Assembly: GCA_963753845.1 (NCBI GenBank)
Contig: CAVWEI010000001.1
Coordinates: forward strand, 1 to 64,000
Source: Thiosocius sp963753845
GTDB lineage: Bacteria; Pseudomonadota; Gammaproteobacteria; Chromatiales; Chromatiaceae
Direction: 5' to 3'
Length of the DNA: 64,000 nucleotides
Shown: one piece after another, positions 1-10,060 of the stretch
How positions within the stretch are numbered: position 1 is the stretch's first letter
Layout: the number at the start of each line of letters is the position of its first letter
Made by a program: the position numbers and the translations under genes
The notes under the pieces: model-generated
Told to the model about the DNA's origin: nothing
Databases searched by the model: none
What the model saw: only the letters and a program-made list of their open reading frames with translations

Positions 1-332
1 AATTCATCGAGCGCACGCTGGTCTTCAAAGAAGATGACCTGGCTGTATGCGGCTCCTCCAAGCTGAAAGCCAACGGTAGCTTGGGTCATGGTGGTCTCCC
101 CAATTTCACTACCACCCCGATAGACGCGCCCTTCACCGTATGCGCCGCCGATCCAGAAACCGGCTTTGCCGATGGTGGGAAACAGCGCGTAGCCATAGGC
201 GTTTTCGAACAGATTGGAGGCCCCGGCATCCTCGAACATTTTCCTGGTTTCCGAGTAGGCGTCGGCGACAGCCGAGCCGAAGGGCAGCAACATTGTCAGT
301 GCGAAGAAAACGTTTCGTACGTAGAAGTTCAT
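1..332 (-). CDS. SYLF-domain (Ysc84-like) secreted protein, 3' end outside window
   Basis: The 110 visible residues begin with a signal peptide (about residues 1-21, a hydrophobic core ending 'SAVA-DA'). Next comes a glycine-rich segment with 'NAYGYALFPTIGKAGFWIGG', typical of the SYLF/Ysc84 family of lipid-binding domains. Such proteins are usually periplasmic or outer-membrane-associated in bacteria; their molecular role is poorly defined. The ATG at 332 is preceded by AAGGAAAACAGAC, a good ribosome binding site. The gene runs off the left edge, so the C-terminal half cannot be judged. It is transcribed away from the tRNA and rpoD and is probably its own unit. Confidence 0.8.
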   Translation of the reverse strand, partial: MNFYVRNVFFALTMLLPFGSAVADAYSETRKMFEDAGASNLFENAYGYALFPTIGKAGFWIGGAYGEGRVYRGGSEIGETTMTQATVGFQLGGAAYSQVIFFEDQRALDE

Positions 333-542
333 GTCTGTTTTCCTTCGTGGTGTTGGTATAGAAAGCCATGTACTTATTCGATGCCGGCTGTACTTGTCTT
401 ATCAGGGCCAGATTGCCGCTGCTCACCACGGTCCATCACCCGCGCAATAGCCCCACCGGGAAAGCCAAGGGGCCCTGCCAGACCCACCAAGGGACTCGAG
501 TCCCCTGGTCACTATGTCATAAGCCATTGAACGCTATGGAAT

Positions 543-619
<77 letters not shown>

Positions 620-641
620 GGAATAGGTGGCAGGATGATAA

Positions 642-666
642 CAAAAAGGCCGGCTTTCCCGGCCCT
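642..666 (-). terminator. Rho-independent terminator of rpoD
   Basis: On the minus strand a perfect 6-bp stem GGCCGG/CCGGCC with a GAAAG loop is followed by TTTTTGT. It lies just after the TAA at 673-675, which supports that TAA as the true rpoD stop, and before the tRNA. Confidence 0.8.
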
Positions 667-672
667 TCGTTT

Positions 673-2511
<1,839 letters not shown>

Positions 2512-2619
2512 CGGGATCCTCGGTGTTCGGCACACACGTCCCCCCGCCGGGCCGGTCGCGCGGCGTGAGGATGAAAAATTGAATCGGGCATGATAGCAGT
2601 GCTCGTCGGTTTCCGCCAG

Positions 2620-4359
2620 TCAATTGTCTTCAGGTAATTGGGCCGGCGGCGCGCGGTAAAGTTCCCTAAGTCGTTGTTTTTCTTCTTCGGTGAGCGGCGA
2701 GCTGCGGCTTTTCGCAAGCAGGGTCTCGCGTTCGGCCCGACGCTGGTCCGCGGCCAGAGAGCGAAGGGTGCCGAGAAACTGCTCGGGGGCGTCTTCGAGG
2801 ATGCCCAGGTCGAGCACGGCGAGTTTGGCCAGGTGCTGGCGGGTGGTCGGGTCTTCCCAGCGCTCGACCAGTGCCGCGCTGCGGATGGGGGTTGGGCCCG
2901 CGCGGCGGTGATCAGTTCCTGCAGCAGGCCGATGCCGGGCGAATCCAGGCTCTCCCAGCCGCCAGGCAGTTCCAGCTGTGCCAGCTCGGGATACTGCACC
3001 AGCAGCGCAACCGCCCGCCGGATCGGCGGGATGCTGCCCTGCGGCCGTCGGATTCGTGGGCGCGGGGCCGGTTGGCGTGCTGCCTGCGATGCGGCGGGTG
3101 GCTGCCTCAGGCCAATGCGTTCATGCAGGGCCTGGTCCATCATGTCGCGAAACATGCCGGCCGGCAGGCGCTCAAGCAGCGGCTTGGCGAGTTCACCCAG
3201 GCGCGCGCGCCCGTCCAGGCTCTCCATGTCGACCTGGCTTGCGAGCTTGTCGAACAGGAACTCGGACAGGGGCAGGGCGTGGCCGATCTCGGCCTGCATG
3301 GCCTCGGCGCCGATCCGGCGGACCAGGCTGTCCGGGTCTTCGCCGTCCGGCAGGAACAGGAACCGGGCCTGGCGCCCATCGCGCATCAGCGGCAGCGCTG
3401 TGTTCAGGGCCTTCCAGGCCGCATCGCGACCGGCACGGTCGCCGTCGAAACAGAACACCAGTTCCGGGGTGGCGCGGTAGAGCTTTTCCAGGTGATCGCT
3501 GGTGGTCGCCGTGCCCAGGGTGGCGACCGCATTGCTGATCCCGAACTGGGCCAGGGCGACCACGTCCATATAGCCTTCGACGACCAGCAGTCGGGGAGGG
3601 TGGCCATCGGCCTGGCGGGCCTCGTACAGGCCGTAAAGCTCGCGGCCCTTGTGGAAGACCGGGGTTTCCGGGGAGTTGAGGTACTTGGGTTTGCCGTCGC
3701 CGAGCAGGCGGCCGCCGAAGCCCACCACCCGGCCGCGGGTGTCGCGGATCGGGAAGATGATCCGGTCACGCAGGCGGTCGTAGCGTTTGCCGTCCTGCTC
3801 GGTGATCAGGCCGGCATCGCGCAGCAGGCGGATCCTGTGATCGCTGCCCCCCAATGCCTTGCAGCAGGTTGTCCCACCCCGGCGGGGCATATCCAAGCCG
3901 GAAGTCGGCGGCCACCTCGCCGCTGACCCCCCGTCTGCGCAGGTAGTCCACGGCCTGGGGTGCCTGCGGGTGCTGGCGCAGCTGCCGCGCATAGTGTGCC
4001 GCCGCCTGCTCCAGGATGTCGTACAGCGGCCGATGGTCGGGGCCCTGCTCGAAACCCGCCTCGCGCGGCACCTCGAGCCCCATGGACGAGGCGAGTTCTT
4101 CGACCGATTCGGGGAAGCTCAGGCGGTCGTATTCCATCAGGAAACTGAGCGCGGAGCCGTGCGCGCCGCAACCGAAGCAGTGATAGAACTGCTTGGTCGG
4201 GCTGACGGTGAAGGAGGGGGTCTTTTCGGTATGGAAGGGGCAGCAGGCCTGGAATTCCCGGCCGGCCTTTTTCAGCGGGACGCGACGGCCGATGATCTCG
4301 ACGATATCGGCCCGCGAGAGCAGTTCATCGATGAAGTGCTGGGGAATGGCACCGGGCAT
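2620..4359 (-). CDS. dnaG: DNA primase DnaG, two frame breaks
   Basis: DnaG makes RNA primers at the replication fork with DnaB. The N-terminal zinc-binding domain shows 'CCPFHTEKTPSF' and 'FYHCFGCGAHG' (about residues 39-65). The TOPRIM catalytic core has 'VVEGYMDVVALAQFGI' and 'FCFDGDRAGRDAAWKA', carrying the metal-binding Glu and Asp residues. The C-terminal helicase-binding region ends 'RAPPAQLPEDN'. Frame changes near 3863 (one extra base in CTGCTGCAAGG) and near 2885 (one base missing), so the net length of 580 codons is preserved and the protein is otherwise full length. It sits between yqeY and rpoD in the classic macromolecular synthesis order. The lesions are probably sequencing errors because the gene is essential. 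Confidence 0.95.
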
Positions 4360-4389
4360 GGTGCAAGCCTAGCAGCGTGAAACGCTGGT

Positions 4390-4830
4390 TCAGCCCAGTT
4401 TCTGCTTGACCAGGCCGCTGACCATGCCGACATCGGCGCGGCCCTGCACCTGCGGCTTGACGATCGCCATGACCTTGCCCATGTCGCGCATGGACTCGGC
4501 ACCGGTTTCCGCGATGGCGGCCTCGATGATGGCGGCGACCTCGGATTCGGACAGGCCTGCCGGCAGGAAGTCCTGGATGATCTCGATCTCGGAGGCTTCC
4601 TGGGCGACCAGATCGTCCCGGCCCGCGTCACCGTACTGCTTTATGGAGTCGCGACGCTGCTTGACCATCTTGTCCAGCACCGCCAATACCTGGCTGTCGT
4701 CGAGCTCGATCCGTTCGTCGACTTCGCGCTGCTTTATCGCGGCAAGCATCAGGCGGACGACCCCCAGGCGCGCCTTGTCGCCGCCCTTCATGGCGGCCTT
4801 CATGGCGTCGGTAATCTGTTGCTTCAGCAC
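4390..4830 (-). CDS. GatB/YqeY-domain protein
   Basis: This complete 146-residue protein is of the YqeY family, which resembles the tail domain of GatB of the tRNA amidotransferase. It starts 'MLKQQITDAMKAAMKGGDKA' and contains the family stretch 'VKQRRDSIKQYGDAGRDDL', then 'FLPAGLSESEVAAIIEAAI' and a C-terminal 'GRADVGMVSGLVKQKLG'. No catalytic residues are known for the family, and its role (possibly tRNA-related) is unresolved. It lies 13 bases downstream of rpsU and 30 bases before dnaG on the same strand, the common gammaproteobacterial arrangement, so it is almost certainly cotranscribed with them. Confidence 0.9.
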   Translation of the reverse strand: MLKQQITDAMKAAMKGGDKARLGVVRLMLAAIKQREVDERIELDDSQVLAVLDKMVKQRRDSIKQYGDAGRDDLVAQEASEIEIIQDFLPAGLSESEVAAIIEAAIAETGAESMRDMGKVMAIVKPQVQGRADVGMVSGLVKQKLG

Positions 4831-4843
4831 GGGGAGGGAGGAA

Positions 4844-5059
4844 TCAATACAGGCGTTCGAACCGGCGGACGTCGCGACCGGCCTTCTTCTGCCAGCGTTT
4901 CACGGCGGCAGCGGCCTTGCGCTTACGCTCCCAGGTGGGCTTTTCGTAGAATTCGCGGCGGCGGACTTCGGCCAGGACACCGGCCTTTTCGCAGGAGCGC
5001 TTGAAGCGGCGCATGGCCACTTCGAAGGGTTCGTTTTCTTTCACGCGTACGTGCGGCAT
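4844..5059 (-). CDS. rpsU: 30S ribosomal protein S21
   Basis: The 71-residue basic protein 'MPHVRVKENEPFEVAMRRFK' is a near-standard S21 sequence and of the usual length. S21 sits on the platform of the 30S subunit near the 3' end of 16S rRNA and helps initiation. It is the first gene of the minus-strand operon rpsU-yqeY-dnaG-rpoD. The 121-bp gap to the divergent tsaD must hold promoters for both directions. Confidence 0.97.
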   Translation of the reverse strand: MPHVRVKENEPFEVAMRRFKRSCEKAGVLAEVRRREFYEKPTWERKRKAAAAVKRWQKKAGRDVRRFERLY

Positions 5060-5180
5060 TGCTTCCTCGGATCGACAAACGGTTAAAATGGACGCTTCAC
5101 GGCCACGGAAGACACCCCGAAGCCCACAAAGGCGCGGAATTCTAAAGCCTCATTCCCCGAAATGCAAAGGTTGCAAGGCC

Positions 5181-6215
5181 ATGAGAGTGCTGGGCATCGA
5201 GACATCCTGCGATGAAACCGGGGTGGCCGTGTACGACAGCGACCGCGGCCTGCTTGGTCACGCGGTATACAGCCAGATCCCGCTGCACGCCGATTACGGG
5301 GGTGTCGTGCCGGAACTGGCCTCCCGCGATCATGTCCGCAAGCTGGCTCCGATGATCCGGCAGCTGCTCGATGAATTGGAGTTGGAAACCGGCGATATCG
5401 GCGGCGTGGCCTACACGGCAGGCCCCGGTCTGGCAGGGGCGCTCCTCGTCGGAGCGGCGTTTGCGCGCAGCCTTGCCTGGGCCTGGCAGGTGCCGGCACT
5501 CGGCGTACATCATATGGAGGGACACCTGCTGGCACCCATGCTGGAACCCGAGGTCCCGGCCTTCCCCTTTGTTGCCCTGCTGGTGTCGGGTGGCCATACC
5601 CAGCTGGTCCAGGTTGCCGCGGTGGGCGACTACGAACTGCTCGGTGAGTCGCTCGACGATGCCGCCGGTGAGGCATTCGACAAGACGGCAAAGCTGCTCG
5701 GCCTGGGCTACCCGGGCGGCCCGGCGCTGGCGGCGCTGGCGAAGGGCGGCGACCCGGACAGGTTCCGCTTTCCCCGCCCCATGACCGACCGCCCCGGGCT
5801 GGATTTCAGTTTTTCCGGGCTCAAGACCTTTGCGCTGACCACCTTGCAGCAGCAGACCGGGCTTGTCCCGCCAGACCAGATCGACCGGCTGCATGCCGAC
5901 ATCGCCCGCGCGTTCGAGGAGGCGGTGGTGGACACGCTGGCGATCAAGTGCCGGCGTGCGGTTGAGCAGACCGGCAGCCGGGCCCTGGTGATGGCCGGCG
6001 GGGTCAGCGCGAACAGCGAGTTGCGCGCCCGCGTGGACGGCCTGATGGCTGAATTGGGCGGTCGAGCCTATTATCCGCGCGCCGAATTGTGCACCGACAA
6101 CGGCGCGATGATCGCCTACGCGGGCTGGCAGCGCCTGCAAACCGGCCAGCACGAGGGGCTGGCATTCGCAATCCGGCCGCGCTGGCCCATGCAGGAATTG
6201 GCCACGGGGGGTTGA
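5181..6215 (+). CDS. tsaD: tRNA N6-threonylcarbamoyladenosine synthase subunit TsaD
   Basis: TsaD transfers the threonylcarbamoyl group from TC-AMP to A37 of ANN-decoding tRNAs, acting with TsaB and TsaE in the cytoplasm. The start gives 'MRVLGIETSCDETGVAVYD', the family N-terminus; the open frame extends further upstream but those residues do not belong to the family. Metal ligands are seen in 'HHMEGH' (His111, His115) and near the C-terminus in 'ELCTDNGAMIAYAG'. The ASKHA-fold glycine motifs 'VSGGHTQL' and 'AGGVSANSELR' are present. At 344 residues it is full length. It is divergent from rpsU, as in E. coli. Confidence 0.96.
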   Translation: MRVLGIETSCDETGVAVYDSDRGLLGHAVYSQIPLHADYGGVVPELASRDHVRKLAPMIRQLLDELELETGDIGGVAYTAGPGLAGALLVGAAFARSLAWAWQVPALGVHHMEGHLLAPMLEPEVPAFPFVALLVSGGHTQLVQVAAVGDYELLGESLDDAAGEAFDKTAKLLGLGYPGGPALAALAKGGDPDRFRFPRPMTDRPGLDFSFSGLKTFALTTLQQQTGLVPPDQIDRLHADIARAFEEAVVDTLAIKCRRAVEQTGSRALVMAGGVSANSELRARVDGLMAELGGRAYYPRAELCTDNGAMIAYAGWQRLQTGQHEGLAFAIRPRWPMQELATGG

Positions 6216-6227
6216 AGGGCTCCGAAC

Positions 6228-6824
6228 TCACTCATCTGACGGCCCCGAGATCGCGTCCTCGCGCCCATCGAGCAGATTGCGAATGTTGCTGCGGTGGCGC
6301 CAGATCAGCAGCGCGGTGATCAGGACCTGCATCGCCAACAATTCGCCCGAGGGCCAGATCAGCCACAGGTACAGCGGCGCGAGCGCCATCGAGATCAGTG
6401 CCGCCAGAGACGAGATATTGGCCACCTTGGCCATGAACACCCAAGTCGCCCCGACAGCGCCGCCGATCGCCCAGCTGAGCCCGAACTGCACGCCCAGTGC
6501 GGTGGCCACGCCCTTGCCGCCCTTGAAACCGAAGAATACCGGGTACAGGTGACCGAGAAAGGCCGCCGCCCCCACCAGGGCGAAGACCCCTTCACCGCGG
6601 TCCAGCAGGTGGCAGGCAAACACTGGGATGAATCCCTTGATGCTGTCACCGAGCAGGGTGATGGCCGCCGCCTTCTTGCCGCCGATGCGCAGCACGTTGG
6701 TTGCGCCCGGGTTGTTCGAGCCCTGTGTGCGTGGGTCGGGAAGCCCCATCAGGTGGCACACGATGATCGCGCTGGAGATGGACCCGATAAGGTACGCGGC
6801 AATGATCAGTGACAGGTTCAGCAC
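6228..6824 (-). CDS. plsY: Acyl-phosphate:glycerol-3-phosphate acyltransferase PlsY
   Basis: PlsY is the inner-membrane enzyme that acylates glycerol-3-phosphate from acyl-phosphate, the first step of phospholipid synthesis in the PlsX/PlsY route. The 198-residue protein has about five hydrophobic segments and the three conserved loops: 'GSISSAII', 'GSNNPGATNVLR' (about residues 35-46) and 'GFKGGKGVATALG' (about 98-110). It is convergent with tsaD (12-bp gap) and divergent from folB, an arrangement common in this class. Confidence 0.95.
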   Translation of the reverse strand: MLNLSLIIAAYLIGSISSAIIVCHLMGLPDPRTQGSNNPGATNVLRIGGKKAAAITLLGDSIKGFIPVFACHLLDRGEGVFALVGAAAFLGHLYPVFFGFKGGKGVATALGVQFGLSWAIGGAVGATWVFMAKVANISSLAALISMALAPLYLWLIWPSGELLAMQVLITALLIWRHRSNIRNLLDGREDAISGPSDE

Positions 6825-6949
6825 GGTCGGGGAGGCTCCTTCGAAGGCTTGCAGTTTGCACGAAGCAGGGCATCGGGCGAAAGCGTGGCGCCACGGCCCC
6901 GGGGGCGACCTGCTAACATCCGTGCATATTCAGTACGGGTGTATTGCGG

Positions 6950-7306
6950 ATGGATATCGTCTACCTGCGCGATCTGCGCATCGATACCGTGATCGGTATC
7001 TACGGCTGGGAGCGGCGTACGCGCCAGACCATCATTTTCGACCTGGAGATGAGTGCGGACGTTGCCCGCGCCGCCGCGTCGGATGACATCGCAGACACGC
7101 TCAACTACAAGTCGGTGGCGAAACGGCTGACCCAGTTCGTTGGCGAGAGCGACTTTCAGCTGGTCGAGACCCTTGCCGAACACTGCGCCCGGATCATCCG
7201 CGAGGAATACGGCGTGCGCTGGGTGCGTCTGACCCTGAACAAGAAGGGGGCTGTGCGCGGTGCAACTGACGTGGGCGTCATCATCGAGCGTGGAGAGCCT
7301 TATTGA
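6950..7306 (+). CDS. folB: Dihydroneopterin aldolase FolB
   Basis: FolB converts 7,8-dihydroneopterin to 6-hydroxymethyl-dihydropterin and glycolaldehyde in folate synthesis. The 118-residue protein has the substrate-binding Glu21 in 'GIYGWERR' and the catalytic Lys in 'LNKKGAVRGA' (about residue 99). ATG at 6950 is chosen over a TTG at 6944 because 'MDIVYLRDLRIDTVIG' is the family start. Its TGA overlaps the folK ATG (ATGA), so the two are translationally coupled and supply successive steps. Confidence 0.95.
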   Translation: MDIVYLRDLRIDTVIGIYGWERRTRQTIIFDLEMSADVARAAASDDIADTLNYKSVAKRLTQFVGESDFQLVETLAEHCARIIREEYGVRWVRLTLNKKGAVRGATDVGVIIERGEPY

Positions 7307-7827
7307 TGCCACGCGTCTGGGTCAGTGTCGGCAGCAACATCGAGCGCGAAAGACATATCCTGGCTGCTCTGCAGGATCTGCGCGAGATGTTTGGGGAGCT
7401 GACTGTCTCGCCGGTGTACGAAACCGAGGCAGTGGGGTTCAAGGGTGATGCGTTTTTCAACCTGGTGGTCGGATTCGACAGCGAACTTTCGCCGGCGGCA
7501 CTGCACGGTCTGATGCGCAGGATCGAGGCGCGTCACGGCCGCGAGCGCGGCGGTGGCAAGTTTGCCGCGCGCACCCTCGACCTCGACCTTCTGACCTACG
7601 GTGATCTGGTCACCAACCAGGGTGGAAAGTCGCTGCCGCGTGACGAGATACTGCGTTATGCCTTCGTCCTGGCGCCGCTGGCCGATGTCGCTGGCGATGA
7701 ATTGCACCCACAGCTTGGCGAGGACTACCGGACCTTGTGGGCACGATTTTCACCCGATAATAAGGAGGTCTTGCAGCGGTTGGAGAATCCCGCCTGGCTG
7801 ACGGGAACCGGCTGGGAGGCCGTTTGA
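7306..7827 (+). CDS. folK: 6-hydroxymethyl-dihydropterin pyrophosphokinase FolK
   Basis: FolK transfers pyrophosphate from ATP to the FolB product. The 173-residue protein has the family start 'MPRVWVSVGSNIERERHILAAL', the substrate loop 'SPVYETEAVG' and the Mg/ATP signature 'FAARTLDLDLLTYGD' with the paired Asp residues. The start overlaps the folB stop. A TTG at 7303 is also possible but would add only one residue. Its own stop overlaps the start of the following diguanylate cyclase gene. Confidence 0.95.
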   Translation: MPRVWVSVGSNIERERHILAALQDLREMFGELTVSPVYETEAVGFKGDAFFNLVVGFDSELSPAALHGLMRRIEARHGRERGGGKFAARTLDLDLLTYGDLVTNQGGKSLPRDEILRYAFVLAPLADVAGDELHPQLGEDYRTLWARFSPDNKEVLQRLENPAWLTGTGWEAV

Positions 7828-9266
7828 GAAAGTATATAGATACATATTCAGATTCAGAACAAACCCCCGCGCCTGCCATTCAGCAGGCGGTCATATTCCT
7901 GCTGTTTATCGCCGGCTATTTCGTGCTCGGCATGGCCGGTCTGCAGCTGCAGTCGGCACAGACCGGGATTACACCGGTCTGGCCCGCCTCCGGGTTTGCC
8001 TTTGCCATGGTTTACTGGTTCGGTCTCGGCCATGTCATCGCCATACCGCCGGCGATGCTGGCACTTGGCTGGGTGCTGGGTCTGCCCCTCGAGGCGGTGG
8101 CCCTGTCGGCGGCCGGCAGCATGTTGGAGGCGGGCGTCCCGGCCTACCTGCTGCGCCGTGCCGGGATCGACCCCGGCCTGCGGCACCTGCGCGATGCGCT
8201 GATGTTCGTGGTACTCGGTGCCTTGCTCGGCCCGGTGTTAAGCGCCAGCGCAGGCAGCGTCGCCTTCATGATACTCGGCGGCAGTGAATTCGATCTCCTG
8301 CGGCTGTGGTTGATTTGGTGGCTGGGCAACAGTGTGGGCTTCCTGTTGGTTGGCGGCTTCGGGCTCGTGGCGGTGGCGCGCCGGTCGATCCGCCTGAGTG
8401 GCAAGCCGTTGATGGAACTGCTGCTGGCCTGTGGTGCCGTGATCGTCATCACCGCCATCGGCCTGCTGCAGGTGGTCCATATCTGGTCTCCACTGGTGTT
8501 TTATCTGCTGATTCCGGTATTTATCCTGGTTGCGCAGCGAGCCGACCAGTTCCCGGTCCTGCTGCTGGGCGTCGTCGCTATGGCCGTCACCCTGTTGTCG
8601 GCCACTTGGCTGCCTGCAGAGAGCCTGGCGCAGACGAACCTGGGGATCCTTTACCTGGATGTCAGCCTGCTCTGGGTGGTGGTGTTCACCGGGATGATGA
8701 TCAGCAGTGCACGCCAGGAGATGCACGCACGCGAGCAGGTATCCTGGCTGGCCAAGCACGACCCGCTCACGCGACTGCTCAATCGGCATGCGTTCATGGA
8801 GCGCCTCGAAGGCGTCCAGGCCAGCCTGGCCGGCCAGGGAGAAACCAGCCATGTGCTGCTGTTACTCGACCTGGACCGTTTCAAGGACCTGAACGATGCT
8901 GAAGGCCACAGGGCGGGTGACCAGGTATTGCGCGATGTCGGGGTGCTGCTCGGTCAGGAGGTCCGCAGCGGAGACATGGCGGCGCGCCTGGGGGGCGACG
9001 AGTTCGCGGTGGTCCTTTCCGACTGCCCACTGCTGGACGCCTGCGCGATCGCGGAAAACATCCGCAGCGTGGTCCAACGCTACGAGTACAGCGGCAGACA
9101 TGGCATACATCGGGTCGAGGTCAGTATCGGCCTGGCCGAGCTGACGCCCGATCAATCCTCGCCCGAGGATGCGCTGCACGATGCAGACAGCGCCTGTTAC
9201 GAGGCCAAGCGTGCGGGACGCAACCGGGTCTGGGTGCATTCCGGAATCGCACAGGCCGACGCGTGA
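7824..9266 (+). CDS. MASE1-GGDEF diguanylate cyclase
   Basis: This is a predicted inner-membrane c-di-GMP synthase of 480 residues. Residues about 20-300 form roughly eight hydrophobic segments of MASE1 type ('TPVWPASGFAFAMVYWFGLG' is characteristic), a membrane sensor of unknown ligand. The C-terminal GGDEF domain (about 320-475) has an intact active site 'GGDEF' at 390-394 and the product-inhibition I-site RSGD at 381-384, five residues upstream. The only sensible start is TTG at 7824, because the next Met lies inside the first membrane segment. The gene overlaps folK by four bases, so its expression is probably coupled to folate synthesis. No EAL domain is present. Confidence 0.9.
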   Translation: MRKYIDTYSDSEQTPAPAIQQAVIFLLFIAGYFVLGMAGLQLQSAQTGITPVWPASGFAFAMVYWFGLGHVIAIPPAMLALGWVLGLPLEAVALSAAGSMLEAGVPAYLLRRAGIDPGLRHLRDALMFVVLGALLGPVLSASAGSVAFMILGGSEFDLLRLWLIWWLGNSVGFLLVGGFGLVAVARRSIRLSGKPLMELLLACGAVIVITAIGLLQVVHIWSPLVFYLLIPVFILVAQRADQFPVLLLGVVAMAVTLLSATWLPAESLAQTNLGILYLDVSLLWVVVFTGMMISSARQEMHAREQVSWLAKHDPLTRLLNRHAFMERLEGVQASLAGQGETSHVLLLLDLDRFKDLNDAEGHRAGDQVLRDVGVLLGQEVRSGDMAARLGGDEFAVVLSDCPLLDACAIAENIRSVVQRYEYSGRHGIHRVEVSIGLAELTPDQSSPEDALHDADSACYEAKRAGRNRVWVHSGIAQADA

Positions 9267-9276
9267 GGCATCAGTA

Positions 9277-10029
9277 CTATTGCTGCACGCTGCGGCCGCC
9301 ATCCACCGCCAGGATCTGACCGGTGATGTAGTCGGGTCCGGTCACCATGAACATCACCGCCGCCGCAATCTGATCGGCCCCCGCAGGGCGCTGCATGGGG
9401 ATACGCCGAAGTATCTCCCGCTTGTCCTCATCGCTGAGATAGTCCTCGGGCCACAACGCGGCCCCGGGTGCGATCCCGTTGACCCGGACCTCGGGTGCCA
9501 GGTCACGCGCCAGCGCCTTGACCATCATGGCGTTGGCCGCCTTGGCCATGCAATACAGCGGGTGATCGGCGATCGGCCGCTCGGCGTGGATGTCGACCAT
9601 ATTGACGATGCAGCCACGGCGCCTGCGCAGCTGCCCTTCGGCCGCCTGTGCGAGAAACAGTGGTGCGCGCGCATTGCTGCCGAACAGGTCGTCCCACTGT
9701 GCCGTGGTCGCTTCTGCCAGCGGCGTGGGGTAGTAGCTCGAGGCGTTGTTGATCAATACATCCAGGCCGCCGCCGAAGGCGACGCTGGCCTCGATCAGGC
9801 GCGGCCATGATGAAGGGTCCATGAGATCACCCTGAACCGTGGTCGCGGAGCCCGGTCTGATTGTCATGAGCTCGTCGCACAGTGTCTTCGCCTGGTCCGC
9901 AGAACGGCGATAGTGGATCACTACCCCTGCGCCGGCCGCATGCAGGTGACGCACGGTGGCCGCGCCGAGTCGGGTGGCCCCGCCCGTGATCAGGGCGGTT
10001 TTTCCCCGCAGGATGTCAGATTGCTCCAA
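9277..10029 (-). CDS. Pteridine reductase (short-chain dehydrogenase family)
   Basis: A 250-residue SDR enzyme predicted to reduce dihydropteridines or dihydrobiopterin with NADPH. The dinucleotide-binding motif reads 'TGGATRLG' (residues 15-22); an Arg in this loop instead of the usual third Gly is typical of PTR1/FolM-like pteridine reductases and fits NADPH preference. The catalytic pair is in 'LYCMAKAANA'; 'NNASSYYPTP' and the C-terminal 'TGQILAVDGGRS' are also family features. Location next to folB-folK supports a pterin substrate. It is divergent from the methyltransferase gene. Confidence 0.85.
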   Translation of the reverse strand: MEQSDILRGKTALITGGATRLGAATVRHLHAAGAGVVIHYRRSADQAKTLCDELMTIRPGSATTVQGDLMDPSSWPRLIEASVAFGGGLDVLINNASSYYPTPLAEATTAQWDDLFGSNARAPLFLAQAAEGQLRRRRGCIVNMVDIHAERPIADHPLYCMAKAANAMMVKALARDLAPEVRVNGIAPGAALWPEDYLSDEDKREILRRIPMQRPAGADQIAAAVMFMVTGPDYITGQILAVDGGRSVQQ

Positions 10030-10060
10030 GTGCCCCTCCCGGGTTGCTAAACTGGGTCGC

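Noticed and set aside
491..504. Palindrome GGGACTCGAGTCCC between the tRNA and the SYLF gene
   Set aside because: No T-run or other sign of a terminator, and no second copy noticed; may be part of tRNA 3' processing but cannot be supported.
5083..6152. Long minus-strand open frames opposite tsaD (and similar ones opposite slt, csoS2, cbbL, dxs and purK)
   Set aside because: They are antisense shadows of strong genes in GC-rich DNA, with no family-like motifs.
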